From contig CAJMQZ010000007.1 of the NCBI GenBank assembly GCA_905215595.1, positions 1 through 34,273 of the forward strand: a stretch of 34,273 bases of DNA, written 5' to 3'. This document shows positions 18,734 through 26,654 of this stretch, piece after piece. The DNA is from an uncultured bacterium (GTDB lineage Bacteria > Bacillota > Clostridia > Oscillospirales > Ruminococcaceae). Each line of letters starts with the position of its first letter. Positions within the stretch are counted from its first letter, which is position 1. The translations under genes and the position numbers were made by a program. The notes beneath the pieces are model-generated. The model ran no database searches. It was not told the DNA's origin and was given only the letters and a program-made list of their open reading frames with translations.

Positions 18734-18741
18734 GCTATACT
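18714..18741 (+). promoter_or_regulatory. Promoter of hicAB embedded in the secA terminator
   Basis: -35 TTGCAT (18714-18719) lies in the right arm of the secA terminator; -10 TATACT (18736-18741) follows after 16 bp with a TGC extension. Transcription would start about 10 nt before the ribosome site AGGAGGAG of hicA. Confidence 0.7.
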
Positions 18742-18757
18742 AAGCGTAGGAGGAGTT

Positions 18758-19012
18758 ATGGGGCAAAAGGAAAAGCTGATCGAGCGATTGAAAGCAAAGC
18801 CAAAAACCTTCACCTTTGATGATGCCGAGAGTCTGCTGCGCTATTTCGACTATACGCGCTCCAACAAGGGCAAGACCAGCGGCTCCCGCATCCTGTTCGT
18901 ATCCGAAAAACATCCGCCTATCATGATGCACAAGCCGCATCCCCGCAAGGAGCTTTTGGAGTATCAGATCAAACAGCTGATTCAAATTCTGGAACAGGAG
19001 GGACTTCTGTGA
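18758..19012 (+). CDS. hicA: HicA-type toxin (mRNA interferase)
   Basis: 84 residues starting at the ATG preceded by AGGAGGAG; the longer open frame begins inside the secA terminator and is rejected. HicA proteins have a dsRBD-like fold and cut mRNA independently of the ribosome. Here KTSGSRILF leads into IMMHKPHP, the conserved Clostridial HicA core with the likely catalytic His, and the C-terminal helix YQIKQLIQIL follows. The stop overlaps the hicB start (GTGA). The toxin-first order is usual for hicAB. Confidence 0.88.
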   Translation: MGQKEKLIERLKAKPKTFTFDDAESLLRYFDYTRSNKGKTSGSRILFVSEKHPPIMMHKPHPRKELLEYQIKQLIQILEQEGLL

Positions 19013-19347
19013 ACAATACGATGGAGTATAAAGGCTATGTAGGCAGCGTAGAATTCTCAGAGGAGGATGGCCTTTTTTACGGCAAGGTAATGGGCATCCG
19101 TGCGCTGCTTTCCTACGAGGGCACCACTGCTGCGGAGCTTGTCAGCGATTTTCACAGCGCGGTGGACGACTATCTGGCGCTATGCGAGCAGACCCACCAG
19201 ACCCCCGAAAAGGCCTATAAGGGCAGCTTCAATGTCCGCATCCCGCCGGAGCTGCACAAGCAGGCCGTGGTCTACGCCGCAGCACATAATATGAGCTTGA
19301 ATAATCTTGTGGAACGGTCTATTCGTCAGACGGTTCATGCAGGATAA
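19009..19347 (+). CDS. hicB: HicB-type antitoxin
   Basis: 112 residues with a GTG start; AGGAGGG lies 6 nt upstream, while the in-frame ATG at 19021 is too far from it. The N-terminal half (about 5-65) is the degenerate RNase H-like HicB fold with YVGSVEFSEEDGLFYGKV; the C-terminal part (about 72-110) looks like a ribbon-helix-helix DNA-binding domain (NVRIPPELHKQAV). It should neutralise HicA and repress the shared promoter. It is translationally coupled to hicA. Confidence 0.88.
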   Translation: MNNTMEYKGYVGSVEFSEEDGLFYGKVMGIRALLSYEGTTAAELVSDFHSAVDDYLALCEQTHQTPEKAYKGSFNVRIPPELHKQAVVYAAAHNMSLNNLVERSIRQTVHAG

Positions 19348-19372
19348 TAAAACAGAGGGAGTTGATTTTACA

Positions 19373-20590
19373 ATGATCGCACCGGAAAAACTGTTGGAAG
19401 CCGCCAAGGCGCTGGAGCCCCAGCTGCAGGAATGGCGGCGCACACTGCACCGTCACCCGGAGGTGGGCTTTGACCTGCCCCAGACCAAGGCACTGGTCAA
19501 AAAGGCGCTGACCGAGATGGGCTACACCCCGCAGGACTGCGGCAAGTGCGGCGTGGTGGCGCTTGCAGGGGGCAAACGCCCCGGCAAGGTGATCCTGCTG
19601 CGGGGCGACATGGACGCGCTGCCCTTGCAGGAGGAATCCGGCGAGGAGTTTTCCTCTGAGCTGCCCGGCAAGATGCACGGCTGCGGCCACGATATGCACA
19701 CTGCCATGGTTCTGGGTGCAGCCAAGCTGCTCAAGGAGCATGAGGACGAGATCGAGGGCACGGTAAAGCTGGAGTTCCAGCCCGCAGAGGAGATCTTTCA
19801 GGGCTCGCTGGATATGATAAACAGCGGCCTGCTGGAGAACCCCAAGGTGGACGCAGCCGTCATGTTCCATGTGCTGGCCGGGATGCCCCTGCCCGCCGGT
19901 ATGGTGCTGGTGCCGGGCGGCGGCATTACCATGGCCAGCTGCGAGCAGTATCACATCGTTGTGCACGGCAAGGGCGGCCACGGCTCCATGCCCAACGCCT
20001 GCATCGACCCCATCACCGCAGCGGCGCACATCCACATTGCCCTGCAGGAGATCAACAGCCGCGAACTGGACCCCGCAGGCTTTGGCGTGTTCACCACCGG
20101 CCGGTTCGAGGCAGGCAAGGCTTCCAACGTCATCCCGGATACTGCCGATATGTGGGGCACCATCCGCACCGTAGACCCGGAGCAGAAGGTCAGTGCCCTC
20201 ATCCACCAGCGCATGACCGAGATTGCACAGGGCGTGGCCACCGCCTACCGCTGCACCGCTGAAGTGGAGTTCAGCGATTACTGTCCCTGCATGGTGGTAG
20301 ACACCCCGCTGGCGGGCAACGCCCTGACCTATATGACCGAACTGCTGGGCAAGGAAGCGATGGATATGACCCCGCTCACCGGCGGCAAGCCCGGCGGCGG
20401 CAGCGAGGACTTCGCCTTCGTCAGCCACGAAGTGCCCACCGTGAGCATGTTCTTAGCTGCCGGCAACGCCAAGGAGGGCTACACCTACGGCCAGCACCAC
20501 CCCAAGGTGCGCTTTGACGACAGCATCCTGTACCGCGGCACGGCAGCCTACACCTATATGGCGCTGCGCTGGCTGGCAGAGCACCAGTAA
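19373..20590 (+). CDS. M20 family amidohydrolase (N-acyl-amino acid / hippurate hydrolase type)
   Basis: 405 residues from the ATG at 19373 (GAGGGAG about 11 nt upstream). It belongs to the M20D peptidases that remove N-acyl groups from amino acids, using two metal ions in the cytoplasm. Visible motifs are RGDMDALPLQEE (77-88), HGCGHDMHTAM with C104 and H106 as ligands, and QPAEE with catalytic and binding Glu (139-140). A dimerisation lid domain lies at about 195-310, and GGSEDFAF near the end supplies the last ligand region. It begins 25 bp after hicB and may be partly co-transcribed with it. The exact acyl substrate cannot be told from sequence. Confidence 0.93.
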   Translation: MIAPEKLLEAAKALEPQLQEWRRTLHRHPEVGFDLPQTKALVKKALTEMGYTPQDCGKCGVVALAGGKRPGKVILLRGDMDALPLQEESGEEFSSELPGKMHGCGHDMHTAMVLGAAKLLKEHEDEIEGTVKLEFQPAEEIFQGSLDMINSGLLENPKVDAAVMFHVLAGMPLPAGMVLVPGGGITMASCEQYHIVVHGKGGHGSMPNACIDPITAAAHIHIALQEINSRELDPAGFGVFTTGRFEAGKASNVIPDTADMWGTIRTVDPEQKVSALIHQRMTEIAQGVATAYRCTAEVEFSDYCPCMVVDTPLAGNALTYMTELLGKEAMDMTPLTGGKPGGGSEDFAFVSHEVPTVSMFLAAGNAKEGYTYGQHHPKVRFDDSILYRGTAAYTYMALRWLAEHQ

Positions 20591-20598
20591 ACGATAAA

Positions 20599-20640
20599 AA
20601 AAGACCACCGAACAAATACAGTCCGGTGGTCTTTTATCAT
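20599..20640. terminator. Bidirectional terminator between amidohydrolase and minus-strand block
   Basis: AAAAGACCACCG and CGGTGGTCTTTT form a 12-bp stem around a 13-nt loop. T-rich or A-rich tracts flank both sides, so it can stop transcripts from the amidohydrolase (plus) and from the small membrane protein gene (minus). Confidence 0.85.
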
Positions 20641-20653
20641 TGTAGCTCAGCCC

Positions 20654-20848
20654 TTATAGGCTAAGCCCTACGCCGAGAACTACCAGCAAAACCGACAGGC
20701 ACAGGCAGCTTACGCCGTTTCTCCGCTCGGTAAAAGCATCAATGGAGCACTTTTCCCGCTGCCTGGAACGCTCCAACTGCACAGCGCCCATATATGCGGC
20801 AAAACCGGCACAGAGCAGCAGAACAAAACCGAACCAGAGCATCCTCAT
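20654..20848 (-). CDS. Small two-helix membrane protein, unknown function
   Basis: 64 residues if the ATG at 20848 is used; GGAG lies 5 nt upstream. Other starts at 20851, 20842 or a GTG at 20908 are possible. Residues about 3-20 and 45-64 are hydrophobic helices joined by a basic, polar loop with many Arg, Glu and Cys residues. No family was recognised. It follows the lipoprotein gene by 41 bp and precedes the shared terminator, so it is probably the last gene of that transcript. Confidence 0.5.
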   Translation of the reverse strand: MRMLWFGFVLLLCAGFAAYMGAVQLERSRQREKCSIDAFTERRNGVSCLCLSVLLVVLGVGLSL

Positions 20849-20889
20849 CATTTCTCCAAAAACCTCATCATTGTATTGTATATTCTGCC

Positions 20890-22008
20890 TCAGAACCGCA
20901 CCTTCCACACATGGTCGGTGCGGTAAGTGCCGTTGGCGTAGTGGGTAGCACCGGACTCGAACAGCACATAGATGCCGCCGTCCGGGGCATCAGCCAGCGC
21001 TTCGCTCATGGGCATCACGGTCAGGGCTGCACTCTGGCGGGCGCTGTCCAGCAGATAGGCCTTCACTTCCCTGCCGTTCACGGTCAGGGCGGTGTCTGGG
21101 GGTTCGTCCAGTGTCAGCGCATAGCGCAGCAGGCAGGCGTTGTTCTTACGCCCGTAGGACTGGCTCAGGGTCACTGCGCCGTCCTTTACCACCACGCCCT
21201 GTATCTTGTTGGGCGCTGCCAGCACCACGTCCGGCTGGGCGTAACTGTCGCCCGCTGCCACCGTAAGGCCGGTGTCACCGCCGGTCATATCGTAGCCCAT
21301 GATGTAGCAGCCCAGCTTATCCCCCTCGGCGTTTTCGGTGGTGTAGTCCATCCCTGCCGAAAGCCCATAGTCCGCACCGGGGTGGTAGAAGTTGCCCACC
21401 CAGAGGTACCCGCCGGAAAAGCTGAGGAAGGAGGGCGAGACCGGCACCGGGATGCTCTGCTCCACCGTGACCTCATGGCTGCCCTCGGCGGGCAGGCTGC
21501 TTAAAGGAATGGCAAGGATGGTGGTGCGGCCCTCGGTGTCCTTGGTGCCCGAAAGATAAAGGGTGGTATCGCTGACCGCAACGCCGCCCACATGGCCGTC
21601 AAAGGGCAGGTTGCCCGGCTTTTTCAACAGATATTCCGCCGTCAGCCTGCCGGTTGCGGGATCCACCGCCACGATGGCAGAGCATTTGCCCTTGGTGGAG
21701 TAGTAGCCGGAGATGTACAAAATGCCGGTGGCATCGCACACGTCCATGCCTTGGGGGATCAGGTTTTCCGCAAGTCCCGGAATGAGGAATTGCGGCTCTG
21801 CCTTGCCCAGATACTCCGCAAAGGTGCTGTTCCCAAGGTAAGTCTCTGCCGCCACGGTGGCTGTCTGGGTGTAGGTCATGCCCTCCCCTGCCGCCGGGCT
21901 TTGGCTTGCAGCTGGACTTGCCGCCGGGGCAGCTTTGCCGCAGCCTGCCAGCAGCGCCACTGCCAGCCCTAAACTGCAAAGGAACTGAGCTTTATGGAAA
22001 CCACACAT
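20890..22008 (-). CDS. Lipoprotein with beta-propeller-like repeats
   Basis: 372 residues from the ATG at 22008 (AAGGAG upstream). A lipoprotein signal ends LLAGC, with Cys23 as lipid site, followed by an Ala/Ser/Pro linker. The rest contains repeating strands such as LYISGYYS, IVAVDPATGRL, GVAVSDTTLYLSGT and YLWVGNFYHPG, the look of a propeller or YncE-like surface protein, though no catalytic motif could be identified. It lies 26 bp after the PHP gene and may be a partner in substrate handling outside the membrane. Function is unknown. Confidence 0.8.
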   Translation of the reverse strand: MCGFHKAQFLCSLGLAVALLAGCGKAAPAASPAASQSPAAGEGMTYTQTATVAAETYLGNSTFAEYLGKAEPQFLIPGLAENLIPQGMDVCDATGILYISGYYSTKGKCSAIVAVDPATGRLTAEYLLKKPGNLPFDGHVGGVAVSDTTLYLSGTKDTEGRTTILAIPLSSLPAEGSHEVTVEQSIPVPVSPSFLSFSGGYLWVGNFYHPGADYGLSAGMDYTTENAEGDKLGCYIMGYDMTGGDTGLTVAAGDSYAQPDVVLAAPNKIQGVVVKDGAVTLSQSYGRKNNACLLRYALTLDEPPDTALTVNGREVKAYLLDSARQSAALTVMPMSEALADAPDGGIYVLFESGATHYANGTYRTDHVWKVRF

Positions 22009-22034
22009 AGAAACTACTCCTTTCTGGGCAGGGG

Positions 22035-23051
22035 TCACCGACGGAATTCTTCCGGCCGGAAGGCCCGGGTACGGGCGGCTTTGCCGTCGGCGGTAAGCAC
22101 CGAGAAGTACACATAGGGGGCCTTGTCCGGGATGTCAAACTCTGCATGGGTTACCGGCGAACCGTCGGGGTTGCAGATGTTCCGGGCCACCTTGGGGCTG
22201 CCATGGGCAATGATTCGCTGGGCCGGGGTGCAGTCCAGGGTCACATGGTTCCGGTCAAAGGTCAGGTTGGTAATAGTGGGGCCGGTAGTGGCGTAGAAAT
22301 CCCCCTTTTCCAAGGCCTCGATCACCGACTGGTACTCCAGGTCCTTGGCCAGCACCTGGGTCCAGGCCCCAAAGGAGTCGCACAGCAGGGTGCCAAAGGG
22401 CTCCTTGTTGTGGTTGTCGTCGGCTCCGTGGACAAACAGGAACTTGCCCCGGCGCAGCAGCTTGTCAAAAAGGGCCAGGTTGCTCTCGCCGCCGCTGATA
22501 AGCTGGGAGCCGGTGTTGAACATCTCCAAGCTGAAGCAGCCCTGGTAGCTCAGCACGTCCTCTTCTGCCTCCATGGACCAGCAGGGGTGGTTGTAGGCCA
22601 CCAGATAGCCCCCATGCCGGGCTTCGTCCATAAACTCCTGGACATAGGCCCGGTAGTACCGCCGGGGCCCCAGGTTGCCCAAATGCTCCCGCTGCTGTGC
22701 CACCTCCAGGGGCATATATTTGCAAAAGTTGGGGTCAAAGCCCACGATGGCGGTGTTGTGGGGGTCCTTGGCCAGCAGGTTCAGGTGGATCTCCGGCCGG
22801 AAGGGGTCAAAGGCAGCGGTGCGGGAGGGCCGGATATAGGCCTCGTAGCCTGTCAGCAGGAGAAAGTCCGGGGTGGAAAGGGCGGTGTGGTCGTATGGAG
22901 CCTCGTGGTCGGTAATGGCCAGGATGGAGTAGCCTGCCTCCCGGTATGCCTCCACCAGCTGTTCCGGGGTAAGTCTGCCATCCGAAAGGGTGGAGTGGGA
23001 ATGCAGATTGGCACGGTACTGCTTTGCTTGGGGGGTAATGTACGAGAACAT
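22035..23051 (-). CDS. PHP-domain phosphoesterase
   Basis: 338 residues from the ATG at 23051 (AAAGGAG upstream). PHP enzymes hydrolyse phosphate esters with a metal cluster. The first motif HSHSTLSDG gives H17 and H19, the second ITDHE gives D48 and H49, and further His residues come from YNHPCW and VHGADDN. Related proteins act on histidinol phosphate, nucleotides or phosphodiesters; no signal peptide is seen, so it is cytoplasmic. The gene follows the ABC permeases but a terminator hairpin lies between, suggesting reduced read-through. Its codons look slightly different from the permeases. A role in processing an imported phosphorylated compound is inferred from context. Confidence 0.85.
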   Translation of the reverse strand: MFSYITPQAKQYRANLHSHSTLSDGRLTPEQLVEAYREAGYSILAITDHEAPYDHTALSTPDFLLLTGYEAYIRPSRTAAFDPFRPEIHLNLLAKDPHNTAIVGFDPNFCKYMPLEVAQQREHLGNLGPRRYYRAYVQEFMDEARHGGYLVAYNHPCWSMEAEEDVLSYQGCFSLEMFNTGSQLISGGESNLALFDKLLRRGKFLFVHGADDNHNKEPFGTLLCDSFGAWTQVLAKDLEYQSVIEALEKGDFYATTGPTITNLTFDRNHVTLDCTPAQRIIAHGSPKVARNICNPDGSPVTHAEFDIPDKAPYVYFSVLTADGKAARTRAFRPEEFRR

Positions 23052-23073
23052 AGTATGCTCCTTTCCCGTGAGC

Positions 23074-23102
23074 AAAAAGGGCAGCCGCCGTGGGCTGCCC
23101 TT
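23074..23102 (-). terminator. Terminator after the ABC permease genes
   Basis: On the minus strand AAGGGCAGCC and GGCTGCCCTT form a 10-bp stem followed by a T run, starting 22 bp beyond the second permease stop and 23 bp before the PHP start. It should give partial separation of the transporter and the PHP-lipoprotein genes. Confidence 0.75.
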
Positions 23103-23124
23103 CTTGCGATTTTTGCCTGATATC

Positions 23125-24024
23125 TTACTTCATGGCGGCCTTGGAATAGCCGGTCATCATGTACTTCTGGAAGATCAGGAACAGGATGACCACCGGGATG
23201 ATGGCCAGCACAGCGCCTGCCATGATCTCGTGATAGTTGGAAACGGCCTGACCGGCAAAGGTGTTCTTCAGCTGTGCCAGACCAACGGTCAGCACGCGGC
23301 GCACCTCGTTTTTGGCAATGATCTTGGGCCAGAAGTAGGCGTTCCAGCCATTGGTGAAGGTGACCAGCGTAACAGTAAAGATGGTCGCCTTGCTCATGGG
23401 CACCAGCACATACCAGATGGTGCCCAGCCGGCTCAGACCGTCGATGCGGCCTGCATCGATGTAGCTCTGGTCAATGGACATGAAGGTGTTGCGCAGCATG
23501 AAGATGTAGTAGGCAGACACAGCCTCCGGCAGGATCAGACCAAGGAAGGTGTCGCACAGGTTCCAGTTCGCGCACATGATATAGATAGGGATAAAGGTGA
23601 CCTGATGCGGGATCATCAGCGCGCCCAGCACCACATAGAACAGGGCTGCACGGCCCTTGAAGCGCCCCACGGCAAAGCCGTAAGCGGCCAGAATGCCGGT
23701 GCTTACCTGCAAGAACAGGATGCCTGCGGTCATTACGATGGTGTTCCAGTAATACTTCATGAAGTTCGCCTTCTGGAGAACATTCAGGTAGTTCTCCGGG
23801 TGGAACTCATGCGGGAACAGGGTGGGAATGACCAGCTGCACTTCCTCTGCAGATTTGAAGGAGGTAGCGATCATCCAGTACAGCGGGAACAGCATGACGA
23901 TGGTCACCAGCACCGCCACCACGGTCTGGATGTGGTAGCTCGGCGGGCGCTTTTTGTGCTTGTGGAGCTCGTTGACCTCTTTGATCAGAGCCGCATTGTC
24001 CACGGGCTTATAAGTATCAGCCAT
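23125..24024 (-). CDS. Carbohydrate-type ABC transporter permease (MalG/UgpE-like)
   Basis: 299 residues with about six membrane helices. The cytoplasmic EAA loop that meets the ATPase is visible as YIDAGRIDGLSRLG. It would form the channel together with the permease encoded just upstream, in the CUT1 arrangement binding protein - MalF type - MalG type. The gap between the permease genes is 23 bp. No ATPase gene lies nearby, so a shared MsmK-like ATPase elsewhere is likely. A UgpE-like role is suggested by the binding protein but not proven. Confidence 0.93.
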   Translation of the reverse strand: MADTYKPVDNAALIKEVNELHKHKKRPPSYHIQTVVAVLVTIVMLFPLYWMIATSFKSAEEVQLVIPTLFPHEFHPENYLNVLQKANFMKYYWNTIVMTAGILFLQVSTGILAAYGFAVGRFKGRAALFYVVLGALMIPHQVTFIPIYIMCANWNLCDTFLGLILPEAVSAYYIFMLRNTFMSIDQSYIDAGRIDGLSRLGTIWYVLVPMSKATIFTVTLVTFTNGWNAYFWPKIIAKNEVRRVLTVGLAQLKNTFAGQAVSNYHEIMAGAVLAIIPVVILFLIFQKYMMTGYSKAAMK

Positions 24025-24047
24025 TTTGCGTTTCTCCTTTCAAGCGG

Positions 24048-24995
24048 TCAGGAATCGTAGGTCACGGAACGGTCGGAGATCTTCATGGTGAGCACCGTGA
24101 TAGTGAGCAGGATGAGGAAGAACATCACCGCTGCCGTGGAAGCACGGTCCATGCGGAAGTCCACCATTGCGTAACGATAGATCAGGTAGACGAACACTTC
24201 CGTCGAACGGGCAGGGCCGCCGGAGGTCAGGATATCCACCGACTGGAACACCTTCATGGAGGACAGGAAGGTTGTGACCAGCAGGAACAGGGTGGTGGGC
24301 GACAGCAGCGGCAGGGTGATGCGGAAGAACTTCTGGAAGCCGTTTGCACCATCCAGCGAGGCCGCCTCGTAGTATTCCGGCGAGATGCCGATCATGGCCG
24401 AGAGGTAGATCATCATGCCGTAGCCGATGACGCGCCAGCCGGTCAGCATCAGCACCGAGGGCAGCGCCGTGGATTGCTGGTTGAGCCAGTCCACAGCGGG
24501 CAGGCCGATGCACTGCAAAAGGTAGTTCAGAACACCGGCGTCGGTGTTCAGGATCCACAAAAAGACCACAGCGGCCGAGGACATGGCAACGTATTTGGGA
24601 ACAAAGACGAAGGCACGCATCAGCCCGAAGGAGCGTGTGAGTCGGTTAAACAGCAAAGCCAGCAGCATACCACCCACCATGGTCACAATGATCTCGCCCA
24701 TCGAGTAGAGGAAGGTGACCTTGAGGGAGTTCCACAGATACTTTGCGCCGCTGCCTGCAAACAGCCACTTCCAGTTTTTCAGGCCGACATACTTCCATGT
24801 GTCGTTCAGCAGGTTCCAGTCGGTAAAGCTGATCTGCACCAGCTTAACGATAGGATAGTAGGTAAAAACACCCAGCAGTACCAGCGCAGGCACTACAAAG
24901 AGAAAATCAACGAATTTGGACAGCGTGCGCTGGGAGAAGATGGGCTTTTTATCAGCCTTTACGGTGGGCACGGAGCCAGCAGCAGCTTGTTTCAT
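24048..24995 (-). CDS. Carbohydrate-type ABC transporter permease (MalF/UgpA-like)
   Basis: 315 residues from the ATG at 24995; a TTG six codons earlier is less likely because the AAAGGA site lies between. A polar N-terminus of about 35 residues leads to six predicted membrane helices. The EAA loop is present as YEAASLDGANG. It pairs with the downstream permease and with the lipoprotein binding protein 54 bp upstream. Confidence 0.93.
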   Translation of the reverse strand: MKQAAAGSVPTVKADKKPIFSQRTLSKFVDFLFVVPALVLLGVFTYYPIVKLVQISFTDWNLLNDTWKYVGLKNWKWLFAGSGAKYLWNSLKVTFLYSMGEIIVTMVGGMLLALLFNRLTRSFGLMRAFVFVPKYVAMSSAAVVFLWILNTDAGVLNYLLQCIGLPAVDWLNQQSTALPSVLMLTGWRVIGYGMMIYLSAMIGISPEYYEAASLDGANGFQKFFRITLPLLSPTTLFLLVTTFLSSMKVFQSVDILTSGGPARSTEVFVYLIYRYAMVDFRMDRASTAAVMFFLILLTITVLTMKISDRSVTYDS

Positions 24996-25049
24996 GATCT
25001 CACGTCCTTTCAAAGAGTTAGGTCTGCGTTACGGGACAAGCCTCTGTGA

Positions 25050-26408
25050 TCAGGCGTGATCCTCCAGGATCTCGTTGATCTCGGTGACCATATCGTTGGA
25101 GCCGGAGGTGATATCGCCGCCCTGATTCATCATGATCTCCATGTAGTTCTTCCATGTGGTGGCAAGCTCGCTCCATGCAGCGTTCTGGATGCGGGGGTTG
25201 ATGAGGTTCAGGTTATCAAAGATGCACTGGAAGGCAGGCTTCTTTTCCAGGAATTTCTTGCCTTCCTCCGTGTCCAGCACAGAGTTACGGGTGGGCAGAT
25301 AGCCGGTGCCCTCGGCCCACTCCATATTGACCTCCTTGCCGCACAGGAACTGCAGGAACTGCCATGCAGCGTTCTTGGTGGCCTGATCGTTCTTGGAGGG
25401 GATGCCCAGCACGCAGCCGCCCACCTCAGAGTTCTTATCGCCGGTGGTAGCAGCGGGGTACCATGCCATACCAACCTCGAAGTCCGGGCACTTGCTGACA
25501 TAGTTGTTGTACAGAGAAGAGGTGTGCATGACCGAGAAGGTCTTCTGGTCGTAGAAGTTCTGGCGCATGGTAGCGGAAGCATCGGTACCGGATGCAAAGT
25601 AGGCATCGCCTGCATCGCACCAGTCCTTGATCATCTTGGTCACACCCAGCGCTGCATCGCCGTTCAGGTCGCAGTCGTTGTCGCCGGTAATGATCTGGAC
25701 GCCCTCGTTCAGGTACAGGGTCTCAAAGTACCACTGATCCCAGCCCGGGACCACGGTGCCGTAGATGCCCTTTTTGCTGTGGACCTCAGCCAGGAAGGGG
25801 GTGAAGTCCTCGATCTTCTCAGGGATCTTCCAGCCGTTGGCATCGGCCATGGTCTTATTGTAGTAGATGACCTGCGTGGAGTGCAGGAAGGGCAGTGCCA
25901 CCTGCTTGCCCTTGTACTGGCTGCTGAGCAACAGACCTGCGGAGAAGTCGTCTACATCGTAGTCGGTACCGGCAATGTAGGGGTCCAGATCCTCATACAG
26001 GCCGCTGTCGCCGTAGGAGGCAACGTAGTCGGTATTGGCAACTGCCACGGCAGGCAGACCGGTACCGGCTGCATGCGCGGCAACCAGTGCCTCGTTGATG
26101 TCCTTATAGGAGCCGATATACTGGGCCTCCACGGTGATCAGCTTCTGGGTGGCGTTGAACTTCTTGACCACGTCTGCCACCAGCTCATCGTACTGGGATT
26201 CCAGTGCGTGCCACCATGTAATGGTGATCGGCTCGGTCACCTCGTACTTACTGGGGTCTACGGCCTCAGAAGATGCCGGAGCTGCTGCGCTGGAAGCGTT
26301 GGCGCCTGCCTTGCCGGTGGAGCCACCGCCGGAGCAGGCGGTCAGGGCTGTTGCGGCTGCAAAGGTACCGGAAGCCATCAGGAAGCTGCGACGAGAAATC
26401 TTTTTCAT
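25050..26408 (-). CDS. ABC transporter substrate-binding lipoprotein (UgpB-like)
   Basis: 452 residues, family 1 solute-binding protein. The signal peptide has the lipobox LTAC with Cys25, and before it SRRSFL, which resembles a twin-arginine motif. After a Gly/Ser/Ala linker come strands typical of sugar and glycerol-3-phosphate binders: ITITWWHA, VVKKFNAT, and ALPFLHSTQVIYYNKT, which resembles the UgpB stretch around its ligand site. The start at 26408 follows AAGGA. It leads a transporter operon with two permeases and no ATPase. Its leader is about 215 nt and contains a terminator-like structure. Substrate is not proven; glycerol 3-phosphate or a phosphodiester is a reasonable hypothesis given the glp genes nearby. 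Confidence 0.92.
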   Translation of the reverse strand: MKKISRRSFLMASGTFAAATALTACSGGGSTGKAGANASSAAAPASSEAVDPSKYEVTEPITITWWHALESQYDELVADVVKKFNATQKLITVEAQYIGSYKDINEALVAAHAAGTGLPAVAVANTDYVASYGDSGLYEDLDPYIAGTDYDVDDFSAGLLLSSQYKGKQVALPFLHSTQVIYYNKTMADANGWKIPEKIEDFTPFLAEVHSKKGIYGTVVPGWDQWYFETLYLNEGVQIITGDNDCDLNGDAALGVTKMIKDWCDAGDAYFASGTDASATMRQNFYDQKTFSVMHTSSLYNNYVSKCPDFEVGMAWYPAATTGDKNSEVGGCVLGIPSKNDQATKNAAWQFLQFLCGKEVNMEWAEGTGYLPTRNSVLDTEEGKKFLEKKPAFQCIFDNLNLINPRIQNAAWSELATTWKNYMEIMMNQGGDITSGSNDMVTEINEILEDHA

Positions 26409-26442
26409 GATCGTTCCTTCTTTCATTTGTGTTTTTTAAAAG

Positions 26443-26456
26443 CGCACGGCCGTGCG
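26443..26456. promoter_or_regulatory. 14-bp palindrome in the leader, possible operator or hairpin
   Basis: CGCACGGCCGTGCG is perfectly self-complementary and lies 35 bp before the binding-protein start, downstream of the promoter. It could be a repressor site or a small hairpin; its CG-rich centre does not match a specific known operator. Confidence 0.3.
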
Positions 26457-26505
26457 AGCCGGTACGCTGATTCCTGAAAATAAGGGGCGTTCCTCTTCTT
26501 TGTGC

Positions 26506-26569
26506 AAAAAAGAAAAGCGAACAGGCCAAATTGCCTGAATATCCTTCAGGTTTCGTTCTGGCTGTCCGC
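26506..26569 (-). terminator. Attenuator-like terminator in the transporter leader
   Basis: On the minus strand GCGGACAGCC (26560-26569) pairs with GGCCTGTTCGC (26517-26527) with one bulge and one G-U pair, enclosing a smaller hairpin CCTGAA-GGATA-TTCAGG. TTTTCTTTTTT follows at once. It lies about 55 nt downstream of a good promoter and about 100 nt before the start codon, so it would stop most transcripts unless an alternative structure forms. Confidence 0.65.
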
Positions 26570-26625
26570 TTGGCACGCTCATTCTCTGCAAGCAAGATGC
26601 AATTGTGATGCAGTTTCTTGCCCTG

Positions 26626-26654
26626 ATGATATCACATAAAAGGACATTTCGCAA
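26626..26654 (-). promoter_or_regulatory. Promoter of the transporter operon
   Basis: On the minus strand -35 TTGCGA (26649-26654) and -10 TATCAT (26626-26631) are 17 bp apart. A strongly AT-rich tract upstream could serve as an UP element. Confidence 0.7.

Noticed and set aside
18698..18757. N-terminal extension of hicA
   Set aside because: It would start within the secA terminator and upstream of the predicted transcription start; AGGAGGAG fits the ATG at 18758.
25056..26477. Long plus-strand frame opposite the binding protein
   Set aside because: The minus-strand lipoprotein has signal peptide, lipobox and family motifs; the opposite frame has none.
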